From: Pseudophaeobacter flagellatus
GTDB lineage: Bacteria > Pseudomonadota > Alphaproteobacteria > Rhodobacterales > Rhodobacteraceae
Assembly (NCBI RefSeq): GCF_021228235.1
Contig: NZ_JAJQRG010000001.1
Location: 620,001-684,000 of the forward strand
Reading direction: 5' to 3'
Length of the DNA: 64,000 bases
The translations under genes and the position numbers were made by a program. Below, in pieces: positions 34,288-43,927 of the stretch (positions within the stretch are counted from its first letter, which is position 1; the number at the start of each line of letters is the position of its first letter). The notes under the pieces were generated by a model. That model made no database searches. It was given only the letters and a program-made list of their open reading frames with translations, and was not told the DNA's origin.

Positions 34288-34662
34288 GTGACCAGCAGAA
34301 GCTTTGAAGACCGGCTAGAGCGCATTCAATGGGTACCTGGCGTGGTGCCGACACATGACATGATTGATAGCGTATTGGGCGGGCGCGGATTGGCCAAGGC
34401 CCGCAGCGTCGGGGCAACCCTGTTTGGTGCGATTCTTGGCATTATGATTGGGTTTGGCGTTAAGGGCATAACGCTCGCCGAGTCTCCCTGGGGGCCGGAT
34501 ACCGGTTTTCCGGGGCTGGTCGGTGGCGGGCTGTCGCTTGCAGCGATGGGCGTTTCGATTGTTCTGGGGCTCTATGTCGTGCTGCGCAGTCGGCGTTACC
34601 CCTGGTTGATGCAGTTTTCTTCGATGAATCTTCTGATGATCGTGGTGCTTTTGTTGAGCTGA
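34288..34662 (+). CDS. Hypothetical membrane protein
   Basis: Not recognised. GTG 34288 has AGGAGG eight bases upstream; an in-frame ATG at 34255 lacks such a site. The 124 residues comprise a soluble N-terminus (SFEDRLERIQWVPG) and three hydrophobic segments at about residues 40-60, 75-98 and 106-124. The perfect CtrA box upstream suggests that it belongs to the CtrA regulon, which in this group includes motility, gene-transfer-agent and cell-cycle functions; that is inference. Confidence 0.65.
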   Translation: MTSRSFEDRLERIQWVPGVVPTHDMIDSVLGGRGLAKARSVGATLFGAILGIMIGFGVKGITLAESPWGPDTGFPGLVGGGLSLAAMGVSIVLGLYVVLRSRRYPWLMQFSSMNLLMIVVLLLS

Positions 34663-34756
34663 GCGCCAATATTACCATTGGAAATTGCGCGACATCAACG
34701 ATCCCAGTATGGGGATGGGGAAACTACCGGCATAGACCCTCATTCCGGAGACCATG

Positions 34757-35920
34757 ATGAAGCCTGCCCAATCCCCTATCCGTTTCACGCTTGCCGCGCT
34801 TTGTATCCTGTGCAGCAGCAGTGCAGTTCAGGCGCAGCCCCCCCTGGAAGAGCTGCGCCTGGAAGAGCTGGGAGAGGCGCTGTTTCACGATCAGGATCTG
34901 TCGCTAAATCGGACCCAGGCCTGCGCCAGTTGCCACGCGCCCGACCTGGGCTTTAGTGATCCGCGCCGTTCGGCGCGTGGTGCTTTTTCTTTGGGGGATG
35001 ATGGCCATTCCCTGGGAAACCGCAACGCGCCGACCGCCTCTTACGCGAGCTTTATCCCGCCCTTTCAGAAAAACGCAGATGGTGTCTGGATCGGCGGCCT
35101 GTTCTGGGATGGCCGGGCGCGTGATCTGGAAGAGCAGGCCGGTGGCCCCCCTTTGAATCCGGTTGAGATGGGGTTGCCGGATCGGGCGGTTCTGGTTCAG
35201 CGACTGCGGGAAAAACCTGCCTATCAAGCGGCCTTTGCCGGGCTGTTTTCGCCAGATGTTCTGCAAGATCCTGATCGGGGGGTTGCGGCGATGACTGCAG
35301 CAATTGCCGCCTTTGAACGCAGCGCTGAATTCGCCCCCTTTGACAGTAAGTATGACCGTTACCTTGCTGGAAAGGCAGAGTTCTCTAAAGAGGAAGAGCT
35401 GGGCCGCACCCTGTTCTTTTCCGACCAGTTCACCAATTGCAACCAATGCCATCAGCTGCGCCAAAGCCCAATGGACGCGCAAGAGACCTTCAGCGACTAC
35501 AGCTATCACAATATCGGTGTGCCGCAAAATCCGGCAGTGCAGCAAGACCTCGGCCTGGCGGCTGACTATGTCGATGACGGGCTATTGGCCAATCCGGCGG
35601 TGACGGATCCGGCCGAGCGTGGGAAATTTCGCACCCCAACCCTGCGAAATGTCGCAGTGACTGGCCCCTATATGCACAATGGGGTGTTTCAGGATCTGCG
35701 CAGCGTCGTGCTGTTTTACAACCGCTATAACAGCAAGGCCGCCTCAGCGCAGATCAATCCGGAAACCGGCCAGCCCTGGGGCGACCCAATGGTGCCCGGT
35801 ACGCTGTCGCAAAAGGAACTCACCCATGGTCCTGCGCTGGATGAACGCCGGGTGGCAGCACTGGTGGCCTTTTTGAAGACGCTTACAGATCTGCGCTATG
35901 AATCCCTGCTAGAGGACTAG
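34757..35920 (+). CDS. Di-haem cytochrome c peroxidase (CcpA/MauG family)
   Basis: A periplasmic protein reducing H2O2 with electrons from cytochrome c, or a related di-haem oxidase. A signal peptide (FTLAALCILCSSSAVQAQ) precedes two c-type haem sites, CASCH near residue 54 and CNQCH near residue 228. Distal features include LFHDQDLSLNRTQAC, LFWDGRARDLEEQA and FRTPTLRNVAVTGPYMHNG. Length 387 agrees. Two adjacent ATG codons (34754, 34757) are possible; GGAG favours the second. It stands alone before the convergent ABC transporter genes. Confidence 0.87.
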   Translation: MKPAQSPIRFTLAALCILCSSSAVQAQPPLEELRLEELGEALFHDQDLSLNRTQACASCHAPDLGFSDPRRSARGAFSLGDDGHSLGNRNAPTASYASFIPPFQKNADGVWIGGLFWDGRARDLEEQAGGPPLNPVEMGLPDRAVLVQRLREKPAYQAAFAGLFSPDVLQDPDRGVAAMTAAIAAFERSAEFAPFDSKYDRYLAGKAEFSKEEELGRTLFFSDQFTNCNQCHQLRQSPMDAQETFSDYSYHNIGVPQNPAVQQDLGLAADYVDDGLLANPAVTDPAERGKFRTPTLRNVAVTGPYMHNGVFQDLRSVVLFYNRYNSKAASAQINPETGQPWGDPMVPGTLSQKELTHGPALDERRVAALVAFLKTLTDLRYESLLED

Positions 35921-35938
35921 CGCCGGTATTCCGGCGCT
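35919..35938. terminator. Hairpin between the peroxidase and ABC genes
   Basis: AGCGCCGG and CCGGCGCT form a perfect 8-bp stem around TATT, beginning inside the peroxidase stop codon and followed by no clear T-run. It may end transcription from either convergent side. Confidence 0.5.
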
Positions 35939-35961
35939 GGATCAGTTCCTCGACCTATCGA

Positions 35962-38049
35962 TCATTTTGCGGCAACCTTGATCACCGGCGACATCCGCGC
36001 CAGCATTTCATCACTCAGGTGGCATTTGATCTGATGGCCTGCCTGCAGCTGGCGGGTGGGCGGCACAATGGTTTCGCACAGCCCTCCGGGCACTTCGGTC
36101 TTCCAGCGGCAGCGGGTCTGAAACGGGCAGCCAGAAGGCGGATCCATCGCCGAGGGAATATCCCCCTCCAGCACAATATGCTGCTTTTCGACCGAGGTAT
36201 CGGCAATTGGCACAGCGCTCAGCAGTGCTTCGGTATAGGGATGATAGGGCGGGGAAAAGACCTGATCGGTATCGCCCAATTCGACCACATGGCCCAGATA
36301 CATCACCATCACCCGATCGCTGAGATAGCGCACAATTGATAGATCATGGCTGATGAACAGCAGGGTGGTCTTTTCCTTGCGCTGAATTTCCATCAGCAAA
36401 TCGGTCACCGCCGCCTGTACCGACACATCAAGCGCCGAAACAGGCTCATCCGCTACCACAATACGCGCCCCACCAGAAAACGCCCGTGCAATGCCAACGC
36501 GTTGTTTTTGCCCGCCCGACAATTGGCGCGGCATGCGGTTTGCAAAGGCCCGCGGCAGCTTCACCAGATCTAGCAGCTCTAGCATGCGCTGCTTCCGGTC
36601 CTGATCAGAGCTGCCAAAATCAAACACCTCCAGCGCGCGGATGATCTGGCGACCAACCGTCATAGAGGGGTTGAGCGTATCAAAAGGATTCTGGAACACC
36701 ATCTGCACATCGGAAATGGTGCGGGTGTCGCGATCTTCAATCGCAGTCTGCTCGATGTTGTTGCCATCCAGCAAGATCTCCCCCTCGGTTGCAGTTTCCA
36801 GCCCCATCAAGACCTTGGCAAAGGTCGATTTTCCGCAGCCGGATTCACCAACAATTGCAAGAGTTTCCGATTCGCGCGCCGTAAAACTCAGGGTTTCGTT
36901 TGCCTTTACCACCCTCTTGGTACCGCCGCCAAACAGCGCATTTGCCGCCACCTCATAGTATTTCTTCAGGTTGTCGATCTGCAGAACCACCTTGCCCGGT
37001 TGGGTCTTTTCCTTCTGCTCGGCCAGCGCGATCGGTGCTGCCCAATCGATTTCAAGGTGCTTCAGACAGCGGGTCGCATGGCGATCATTGCCCGCCACGG
37101 GCGACATTTCGATCTCGCCCTGATCACAGCGCCCTGGTTCAAAGTAATCACAGCGAGGGCCAAAATTGCAGCCCTGCGGCCGTTCATGCGGCAGTGGAAA
37201 ATTGCCGGGAATCGCCACCAGGGGATGGGCATTCTTGTCAGCCCCAGGCAGGGGAATAGAACGGAACAGGGCCTGGGTATAGGGGTGCTGCATATCGTCA
37301 AATACCTCGGCAATAGAGCCCCGCTCCACCGCCTCACCGGAATACATCACACAGAGACGATCGCAGGTTTCCAGGATTAAACCCAGATTGTGGCTGATAA
37401 ACAGCATCGAAGTGCCGTATTTCTTGCCCAGATCCCGCACCAGTTCAACCACCGCCGCCTCAACCGTGACATCCAGCGCGGTTGTCGGCTCATCCAGGAT
37501 CAGCAGCGCTGGCTTTGACATCAGGGCCATGGCAATGACGATCCGCTGCTGTTGCCCACCTGACAGTTGATGCGGATAGGCCTGCAGCATCCTCTCAGGA
37601 TCAGGTAGGCGTACATCTGTAACCACCTCCAACGCACGGTCATAGGCGTCTTTCTCGCCAAGCCCCTCGTGGATCATCGGCACTTCTATCAACTGACGCC
37701 CGATCTTCATCGCCGGGTTCAGGCTGGCCATGGGCTCTTGATAGATCATCGCAATTTCATTGCCGCGAATGTCGCGCAGCTCATCGGCGCTCATCTCCGC
37801 CAGATCGCGGCCCTTAAAGCGGATATTGCCGCCGACGATGCGGCCATTATTGCCCAGGTCCTGCATCACCCCCAGCGCCACGGTTGACTTGCCACAGCCG
37901 GATTCACCAACCAGACCAACGGCTTCCCCAGGTTGCACCGAGACGGAAAAATCCATCACAGCCGGGATCTCATGCCGCCGGGTGAAAAATGAAATCGACA
38001 GCTTGTCGATTTCAAGGATCGGGCCGTCATATTCTGCCATTTTGCTCAT
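35962..38049 (-). CDS. Peptide-type ABC transporter, fused double ATPase subunit
   Basis: 695 residues joining two ATP-binding domains of the DppD and DppF (Opp/Dpp) type. Domain 1: Walker A GESGCGKSTVALG, signature LSGGQQQRIVIAMAL and Walker B ALLILDEPTTALD. Domain 2: Walker A GESGCGKSTFAKV, signature LSGGQKQRVGIARAF and RIVVADEPVSALD. Each half ends with the oligopeptide C-terminal domain, whose Cys residues (RPQGCNFGPRCDYFEPGRC, and the GCPFQTRCRW stretch) could hold a metal cluster. ATG 38049 follows GGGAG. It is the last gene of the cluster that starts with the binding protein at 42466. Confidence 0.88.
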   Translation of the reverse strand: MSKMAEYDGPILEIDKLSISFFTRRHEIPAVMDFSVSVQPGEAVGLVGESGCGKSTVALGVMQDLGNNGRIVGGNIRFKGRDLAEMSADELRDIRGNEIAMIYQEPMASLNPAMKIGRQLIEVPMIHEGLGEKDAYDRALEVVTDVRLPDPERMLQAYPHQLSGGQQQRIVIAMALMSKPALLILDEPTTALDVTVEAAVVELVRDLGKKYGTSMLFISHNLGLILETCDRLCVMYSGEAVERGSIAEVFDDMQHPYTQALFRSIPLPGADKNAHPLVAIPGNFPLPHERPQGCNFGPRCDYFEPGRCDQGEIEMSPVAGNDRHATRCLKHLEIDWAAPIALAEQKEKTQPGKVVLQIDNLKKYYEVAANALFGGGTKRVVKANETLSFTARESETLAIVGESGCGKSTFAKVLMGLETATEGEILLDGNNIEQTAIEDRDTRTISDVQMVFQNPFDTLNPSMTVGRQIIRALEVFDFGSSDQDRKQRMLELLDLVKLPRAFANRMPRQLSGGQKQRVGIARAFSGGARIVVADEPVSALDVSVQAAVTDLLMEIQRKEKTTLLFISHDLSIVRYLSDRVMVMYLGHVVELGDTDQVFSPPYHPYTEALLSAVPIADTSVEKQHIVLEGDIPSAMDPPSGCPFQTRCRWKTEVPGGLCETIVPPTRQLQAGHQIKCHLSDEMLARMSPVIKVAAK

Positions 38050-38088
38050 CTTGTATCTCCCTATCGGGGCAAGAGGGGACCGTGCCCC

Positions 38089-38135
38089 TTCATTTGGCTG
38101 CAAATATCCCGGGGGGCCGGGGGCTGGCCCCCGGG
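38089..38135 (-). repeat. Intergenic palindromic repeat, copy B
   Basis: Read on the minus strand: GGGGCCAGCCCCCG, a three-base insert, then CCCCGGGATATTTG, CA, GCCAAATGAA. It matches copy A (3519-3577) at both ends but lacks its long insert. It lies in the 115-base gap between the permease gene and the ATPase gene, inside one apparent operon. Confidence 0.6.
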
Positions 38136-38164
38136 AATGCCGGTCCCGGAAAAACCAATGCGGA

Positions 38165-39607
38165 TCAATCCTTCATGCTCTCTTCTCGCAGTCCGTCTGC
38201 CAGCAGGTTCAATCCCAAAACCAGGCTCAGCAGCGCAAATGCCGGGGGGAGGGCGGGGTGCAGGTAGATCGCCAACAGCTTGCGCCCCTCATTGATGGTA
38301 GACCCCCAATCCGGGCTTTCGGGCGGCAGGCCAAGCCCAAAGAAGCCAAGCGTCCCCAGCAGGATGGTGGTATAGCCAATGCGCAGACAGAAATCGACGA
38401 TCAGTGGCCCGCGGGCATTGGGAAGAACCTCCCACAGCATGATATACCAAGGCCTTTCGCCCCGGGTCTGGGCCGCGGCAACATAGTCGCGGGTTTTGAT
38501 ATCCATCGTCAGGCCGCGCACGATACGAAACACGGTGGGCGAGTTGACAAAGACCACAGAGACAAAAACCACCAGGATTCCGCCTGTAATATTAAAAAGA
38601 TCAAGGCTTTGGGGTAGGAAGTTAATTTTTGACTCGGTCTGATTGATCACTGAAAAATAGCCCCAGACCAGCGGGATTAGCACCACGGACAGCCATAGCC
38701 GGTTCTGGTGCGGTTGGGTGCGAAACCGGGCATTGATCCACACCGCGAAAAAGATCAGCGGAAAGGCAAAAAGCACCGCTGCCATATATTGTGGCAGGCC
38801 AGTTTGCACGATCTCGGGCGTCACCAAAAGATAGAAGAGCAGGATGACCGGGAAGGCCAAGATCAGGTTGGCAAGAAAGGACAGGAATGTATCAATCCGA
38901 CCGCCAAAATACCCGGCTGGCAGGCCCAGGGTGATCCCGGCCATAAAGGCAAATATGGTTGCCAGCGGCGCAATTTTCACGACCTCCCAGGCCCCCTTGA
39001 CCATGCGGCTAAAGACATCGCGGGCCAGGTTGTCGCCCCCCAAAAGATACCATTGGAAATCGCCCTCTTCAGGGCTGGGCAGCGGGGTGCCGGGCACTTT
39101 GTTCTTCAGACCGGACAGCTGTGCCAATGGATCATGGGTGATGATCAGGTCAAAGGCCCCGAATATGCCGGTAAAAACCCAGAACATCACCAGGCCAAAG
39201 CCGATCATGCCGATGGGGCTGTCAAACAGCTTGCCATACATGCCCATGCGCTGCTTGAACCTGACGGACAGGGCAAAGAGCAGCACCAAGGCGATCCAGA
39301 CCGGCAAAAGCCGCTGCGCAATGGCCCCAATGATGCCGGCGCCGGTGCCCAGCACCAGCCCAAGGATCAGATAGGCCGCAATGACGGCCGCCGTGAGCAG
39401 AAAGGTCAGGCGCACCGCAAGGCCAGTCAGCTCTCGTGGGCCGGTTGGCAGGCTGAGGCCCGCGCCAGACGGGGTGATTGCGCGATTTTCCGGCAGCAGA
39501 CAGCTAAGCACAATCCAGGCCAGCACCGAAAGGCCCAAAAGCCCAAGGCCCAGCGCCAAAACAGGGTTCAGGAAGGCAATTTGGCCGGTCCAGCTAAGAG
39601 GGTCCAT
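38165..39607 (-). CDS. Peptide-type ABC transporter permease (DppC-like) with N-terminal extension
   Basis: 480 residues. The C-terminal 300 are a typical BPD permease: GGDNLARDVFSRMVKGAWEVVKIAP, and the EAA-type loop AAAQTRGERPWYIMLWEVLPNARGPLIVD. In front of this lie about 150 residues with three or four additional hydrophobic segments (LGLGLLGLSVLAWIVLSCLL, FLLTAAVIAAYLILGLVLG, RLLPVWIALVLLFALSV) absent from ordinary DppC. It follows the DppB-like permease by 15 bases on the minus strand. Confidence 0.88.
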   Translation of the reverse strand: MDPLSWTGQIAFLNPVLALGLGLLGLSVLAWIVLSCLLPENRAITPSGAGLSLPTGPRELTGLAVRLTFLLTAAVIAAYLILGLVLGTGAGIIGAIAQRLLPVWIALVLLFALSVRFKQRMGMYGKLFDSPIGMIGFGLVMFWVFTGIFGAFDLIITHDPLAQLSGLKNKVPGTPLPSPEEGDFQWYLLGGDNLARDVFSRMVKGAWEVVKIAPLATIFAFMAGITLGLPAGYFGGRIDTFLSFLANLILAFPVILLFYLLVTPEIVQTGLPQYMAAVLFAFPLIFFAVWINARFRTQPHQNRLWLSVVLIPLVWGYFSVINQTESKINFLPQSLDLFNITGGILVVFVSVVFVNSPTVFRIVRGLTMDIKTRDYVAAAQTRGERPWYIMLWEVLPNARGPLIVDFCLRIGYTTILLGTLGFFGLGLPPESPDWGSTINEGRKLLAIYLHPALPPAFALLSLVLGLNLLADGLREESMKD

Positions 39608-39622
39608 CTCTATCTCCTTCCT

Positions 39623-40675
39623 TTATGAAATACGAATACGAGGGTTGAGGTAGACATAGCCGATGTCTGAAATCAGCTGCGTCACCAGCACAACAACTAC
39701 AGAGACGACAGAAATCGCCAGGAGCAATTCGATGTCGTTATTGCCGGCGGCTTCAACCAGGATCCAGCCAAAGCCTTTGTAATTGAAAAGGGTTTCCACG
39801 ATCACCACGCCGTTCAGCAACCAGGGGAACTGCAGCATGATGACGGTAAAGGGGGCGATCAGCGCATTGCGCAGCGCATGTTTCAAGATGATGTTGTGAA
39901 AGCTGACGCCCTTGAGTCTGGCGGTGCGGATATATTGCGCCGTCATCACCTCGGTCATCGAGGCCCGCGTCATCCGCGCGATATATCCCATACCGTAGAG
40001 CGCAATAGTCAGGACCGGCAGAAAGAAATTCTCAAAGGTCGGGTTCTCCATTGCGGATGTCGCTGTGCCCTTGAACCACTTCAGCCCCACGGTCGAAGAG
40101 GTAAAGATCGCAATCAAAATCACCCCAGAGACATATTCCGGCGTTGCGGTGGTCAGGATCGAAACAGTGGATAGGCTGCGGTCGGTTACCGACCCTTCAC
40201 GCATGCCTGCCAGCACCCCGATGATCAGCGCTGATGGGACCATGATCACCAGAACCCAAAGCATTAGATATCCGGTATTGCCCAACCGGACCGATATAAT
40301 GGACGCCACATCGTCTTTGAATCGGGTGGAATAGCCCCATCCGCCCTGCAGGATGCCGCAGAAGCGCGCTGCCTGATCTGCCTCGGACTCGGGCTGCGTG
40401 CCGGTGATGCATCGCCCGGTGACACCCTCTTCGGTGGTGCGGGTCCAGCCCGGCAAAGCGCCCAGCCATTGGCCGTATTTCACCACAGTCGGCTGCCCGT
40501 AACCGTTGTTGTTGAGCCAGCTGTTTACCGCCTCGTCGCTCATACGGAAATTGCCCTGGGTCTTGGCCAGTTTTTCCAGATTTGGTTCGAGGTTGGTTAA
40601 TACAAAAACGATGAACGTCAGGCATAGTGCCGTCAGGATCATCACGCCTGATCGGCGCAAAATGAACAATCCCAT
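39623..40675 (-). CDS. Peptide-type ABC transporter permease (DppB-like)
   Basis: 350 residues with about six membrane segments. The N-terminal start FILRRSGVMILTALCLTFIVFVL is typical of DppB/OppB, and the EAA loop is YIRTARLKGVSFHNIILKHALRNALIAP. A periplasmic insert of about 90 residues with two Cys (GRCITGTQPE and RFCGILQGG) separates the first and second helices. ATG 40675 follows AGGGA; an upstream in-frame ATG at 40726 is less likely. It pairs with the DppC-like gene 15 bases downstream. Confidence 0.88.
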   Translation of the reverse strand: MGLFILRRSGVMILTALCLTFIVFVLTNLEPNLEKLAKTQGNFRMSDEAVNSWLNNNGYGQPTVVKYGQWLGALPGWTRTTEEGVTGRCITGTQPESEADQAARFCGILQGGWGYSTRFKDDVASIISVRLGNTGYLMLWVLVIMVPSALIIGVLAGMREGSVTDRSLSTVSILTTATPEYVSGVILIAIFTSSTVGLKWFKGTATSAMENPTFENFFLPVLTIALYGMGYIARMTRASMTEVMTAQYIRTARLKGVSFHNIILKHALRNALIAPFTVIMLQFPWLLNGVVIVETLFNYKGFGWILVEAAGNNDIELLLAISVVSVVVVLVTQLISDIGYVYLNPRIRIS

Positions 40676-40798
40676 TGAGGTCCCTGTCTGTCTGGCGTCA
40701 AAACCGGCACCGTCGGAGCGGCGCATAGTTGATGGCTGAGGGAGAGCGCCCCTGCGCGCTAGATAGTGGCGCGCGGGGGCGGGTCCTGGCGGTGCGGG

Positions 40799-42466
40799 TT
40801 AGGCCGACCAGCCCCATTTGTAGTGGTGGTGTTCAAAGGTCACATGCATATCGGCATTGGCCACGCCTTCCTTCATGTGACGATAGAGAGAGCGCCAGTA
40901 GGGCTGGATGGTGACGCCTTCGTCCTGGATGAGCATCTGGATCTTTTTCATCACCTTGCGCCGCTTGTCTGCATCGGCGATGGCCAGAGCCTCGGTCAGC
41001 AGGGCGTCGAATTCGGCGTTGGACCAGCCAAATTCATTCCAGGCCTCGCCCGACCGATAGGCCAGCGCGTGGATCTGTACGCCCAGCGGGCGATGGTTCC
41101 AGTTGGTCGAACTGAAGGGATATTTCACCCAGTCATTCCAGAAGGTAGAGCCAGGCAGCACTGTCCGTTTCACCTTGAAACCGGCATCGCGCAACTGTGC
41201 CGCGACGGCGTCGGTGGTGTTTTTGCGCCAATCATCGTCAATCGAGACGATTTCATGCTCATACTCCATCATGCCAGCTTCAAGCATCAGGGCCCGGGCC
41301 GCTTCGGGGTCGTGTTTCTGCGGCGGCAGTTCGGCATATTCGGGATGGATCGGGCCAACATGGTGGTTTTCCGCCACCTCGCCGCGATTGCCATAGCCCA
41401 GTTCCAGGCAGACGGCGTTGTTGGTGGCCAAATGAATTGCCTGACGAACGCGTTTGTCCGCATAGGGGCGCTTGCCATCAACCTCGGCCAGCTGGTTGGG
41501 GCGCACAACGATGGTCGCCATGGTGACAACTTCGGATTTTTTATAACCAAGCCCGTCCATCACATCAATGAATTCGCCAACCGATTCATAGAGCATGTCA
41601 ACTTCATCAGATTCCAGCGCCGCCAGCCAAGAGGAGGGGTCGGTGCCAAAATCGGTATATTCGATACGGTCCAGCGCGGGCTTGCCAAAGACCGCTTCGC
41701 CCCACCATGTGTGTTCGGTATTGCGCTCTAGCGTGGCTTTGACGCCGACTTCAAGATTGGTCAGCAGATAGGGGCCAGTACCAATGTTCTTTGTGAAATC
41801 GTCGGTTTGAAAGCTGGAGTGCACAATGGCAGCAGGGTAATCGGCCATGCCTGCAATCATCGAGATATCGGATGTCGGAAGGTTCAGTCGTAGGGTGTGG
41901 CTATCAACAACCTCGATGCCCCCCTCAATCGCCGCCCCTGTTTCAGAATCGATCAGGGTGGCAAAACGCCCGGCCATTGAGTTGCCCTCAAGCCCCTTGT
42001 CACACCACCCGGCGATATTGCGCGCCACATCCTCTGCCGTGAAAGCGTCGCCATTGCTCCAGGTGACGCCCTTGCGGACATTCAAGGTATAGACAGTTGC
42101 GTTGTCATTGACCTCCCAGCTGTCCAGCAACATGCCACGGATAGAGCCATCGTTGTTATATTCAACCAGGTATTCAAGGGTGCCGCGGGTCTGGTTGCCC
42201 ATCTCCGACCAGTCATAGGTACGCGGGTCTTTCAGTGGGCGGACTCCCATTTGTACCCGCAGGGTGCCGCCCTGTTTCATTTCGGTGGCCGCCTGTGCTG
42301 CCGGTGCAGTCAGGCCAAGCAGCCCATAGGCCGCAGCAGCACTTACCCCGAGGCCAGTGGCACGGGCCAGAAACTCGCGTCGGTCCAGTTTCCCGTCTAG
42401 AACTTCCTGGGCATGCATTTTTGCCGCCCAGTGGGGCTGTTGGTCAGTGGTGGAAACGTAGGTCAT
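40799..42466 (-). CDS. ABC transporter substrate-binding protein, family 5, Tat-type signal
   Basis: A periplasmic binding protein of about 555 residues, family SBP_bac_5 (peptides, nickel, opines and others). Landmarks are [22 protein letters not shown] and [15 protein letters not shown]. The N-terminus has [22 protein letters not shown], a twin-arginine-like export motif, ending [10 protein letters not shown] 42466 follows GGGAG. It is the first gene of the cluster; 413 bases with a palindrome lie upstream. Substrate unknown. Confidence 0.88.
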   Translation of the reverse strand: MTYVSTTDQQPHWAAKMHAQEVLDGKLDRREFLARATGLGVSAAAAYGLLGLTAPAAQAATEMKQGGTLRVQMGVRPLKDPRTYDWSEMGNQTRGTLEYLVEYNNDGSIRGMLLDSWEVNDNATVYTLNVRKGVTWSNGDAFTAEDVARNIAGWCDKGLEGNSMAGRFATLIDSETGAAIEGGIEVVDSHTLRLNLPTSDISMIAGMADYPAAIVHSSFQTDDFTKNIGTGPYLLTNLEVGVKATLERNTEHTWWGEAVFGKPALDRIEYTDFGTDPSSWLAALESDEVDMLYESVGEFIDVMDGLGYKKSEVVTMATIVVRPNQLAEVDGKRPYADKRVRQAIHLATNNAVCLELGYGNRGEVAENHHVGPIHPEYAELPPQKHDPEAARALMLEAGMMEYEHEIVSIDDDWRKNTTDAVAAQLRDAGFKVKRTVLPGSTFWNDWVKYPFSSTNWNHRPLGVQIHALAYRSGEAWNEFGWSNAEFDALLTEALAIADADKRRKVMKKIQMLIQDEGVTIQPYWRSLYRHMKEGVANADMHVTFEHHHYKWGWSA

Positions 42467-42879
42467 TCGGATCTCCCTTTGGTGCTCCATGGGGAACGGG
42501 CCCCAGTTGGACATTGCCATTTTTCTGGTCTTGCGCCTGAAGCGGTATGGTTCTGGCTTGCAGCTTTTTGATGCATTCATTCGGCCCTAGTTCTGTAGAC
42601 AGGTCAATGCATAGAATCGGCTGTCTTGGGTTGAAAAGCGACATTTTTTGTGTCGCATTTAGCAAATAGACGGTTGACGGCCTCTGAACTGGGCAGATCT
42701 GCCCAGTCCTGGACGCAATGGTCTACTTCGACAGATAGGCCGGGTATTCCCTAAAATAATGAACAGGTTGTGGGGGGGATGCCGCGCAGGCCTGTGGTGC
42801 TGCGCCTGTTACGGCACAACTGGATTGGCGGGCACCGGCACAACGACCAGCGCAACCCCGGCCGCGTGGTTCGACGGGG
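42467..42879. other. Regulatory gap upstream of the ABC transporter cluster
   Basis: No gene seen in 413 bases. It contains an AT-richer block (about 42620-42675) with the inverted repeat GCGACA-N7-TGTCGC at 42638-42656 and the probable promoter of the binding-protein gene. The AraC regulator gene ends at the right-hand border. Confidence 0.55.
42638..42656. promoter_or_regulatory. Inverted repeat, possible operator of the ABC cluster
   Basis: GCGACA and TGTCGC form a perfect 6-bp inverted repeat around TTTTTTG, about 170 bases upstream of the binding-protein start. TGTCGC half-sites are known for some AraC-family regulators of amino-compound catabolism (for example ArgR of pseudomonads), and an AraC gene lies next door; the link is inference. 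Confidence 0.4.
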
Positions 42880-43695
42880 TCACGGGCGGCGCATACGGGC
42901 CGATTTTCGCAGGGTGCTGGGGGTCTGACCTGTGTGCAGAGTGATGAAGCGGGTGAAATAGGCTGGGCTCCCAAATCCGATCCGCTCGGCAATGTCGCGC
43001 ATGCTCAACTCTGAAAACACCAAAAGACTGCGAGCGGCATAGAGCTGGCGTTCGGTGAGCAAGGCTGCCGCCGTCTTGCCGGTTTCCGCTTTACACACCC
43101 GGGTCAGATGGGTTGGCGTCACATTCAGCGCGGCAGCGTGATCGGCCATGGTGGTGCGGGCATCGTAATATTCGCAGACCCGCTGACAATAGGATTGCGA
43201 CAGGCGCCGCGCCGCAGAGGGGCGCGCAGGGGGCAACGGCCCCGAGGGGGGCAGGCGGCGCAGTTGAATGCTGATCAGCTCGCTATAGCATTGCAAAGCC
43301 CGGCGCCACAGCGCGGGATGCCCGGTCTGTTCCTGCAGGATGGAGTCCAAAAGCGCGTTCAGGCGGGCCTGTTCGCGGGGGTCGGAAATTTTCAGGTGCA
43401 GCGGCATGTCCGGGGTGGCCACCGGGGCAGAGACCGGAATTCTGAGCGCTTGACCCAGACATTGGCGGCCAAATTCAACCGACCAAAGCGACCTTGCCGG
43501 GAAAAACAGCGCGCTATGAGGGCTAAAGCCACGTTGGTACCCCTCCATCAGAAAGCGGCCTTGGCCGCGGGTAATCCAGACTAACAGATGTTCGCCGCGG
43601 TCATGTGCCAGCTCTGTCTGCCAGGCCCCATCCGCCGCCAATCTGGACAGGGGGATAACCTGGATTTCTTCAATGGGATTTGGATCAAAAGGCAT
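42880..43695 (-). CDS. AraC-family transcriptional regulator
   Basis: 271 residues. The N-terminal 150 form a cupin-like sensor domain (LLVWITRGQGRFLMEG). The C-terminal 100 carry two helix-turn-helix motifs: HAAALNVTPTHLTRVCKAETG and the conserved second HTH RDIAERIGFGSPAYFTRFITLHTGQTPSTLR. It lies upstream of and in the same orientation as the ABC transporter genes and is the obvious candidate to control them. The ligand is unknown. Confidence 0.88.
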   Translation of the reverse strand: MPFDPNPIEEIQVIPLSRLAADGAWQTELAHDRGEHLLVWITRGQGRFLMEGYQRGFSPHSALFFPARSLWSVEFGRQCLGQALRIPVSAPVATPDMPLHLKISDPREQARLNALLDSILQEQTGHPALWRRALQCYSELISIQLRRLPPSGPLPPARPSAARRLSQSYCQRVCEYYDARTTMADHAAALNVTPTHLTRVCKAETGKTAAALLTERQLYAARSLLVFSELSMRDIAERIGFGSPAYFTRFITLHTGQTPSTLRKSARMRRP

Positions 43696-43883
43696 TCAGC
43701 AATCAGAACTTCTATAATAGTTAATCTGTCATCAGAGCAGGGCATGAAAATGTGATTCGGGGCAAGTTTCGCCAGATTATGTTTCAAAATTTAAATGACC
43801 GTATGAAATATGAGGCCAGGGTGAAAATGCCAGTGTTTCAATACTGTGGCGCCATTGTTTAGCAGAGCAAGTGGGAAAAGCCA

Positions 43884-43915
43884 CGGGCCTGCATCGCCAG
43901 GGCGCTGCAGGCCCG
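43884..43915 (-). terminator. Terminator downstream of miaA
   Basis: CGGGCCTGCA and TGCAGGCCCG form a perfect 10-bp stem with a 12-base loop; on the minus strand it is followed by TGGCTTTT. It lies 12 bases after the miaA stop. Confidence 0.65.
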
Positions 43916-43927
43916 AGACCCCGGCTG

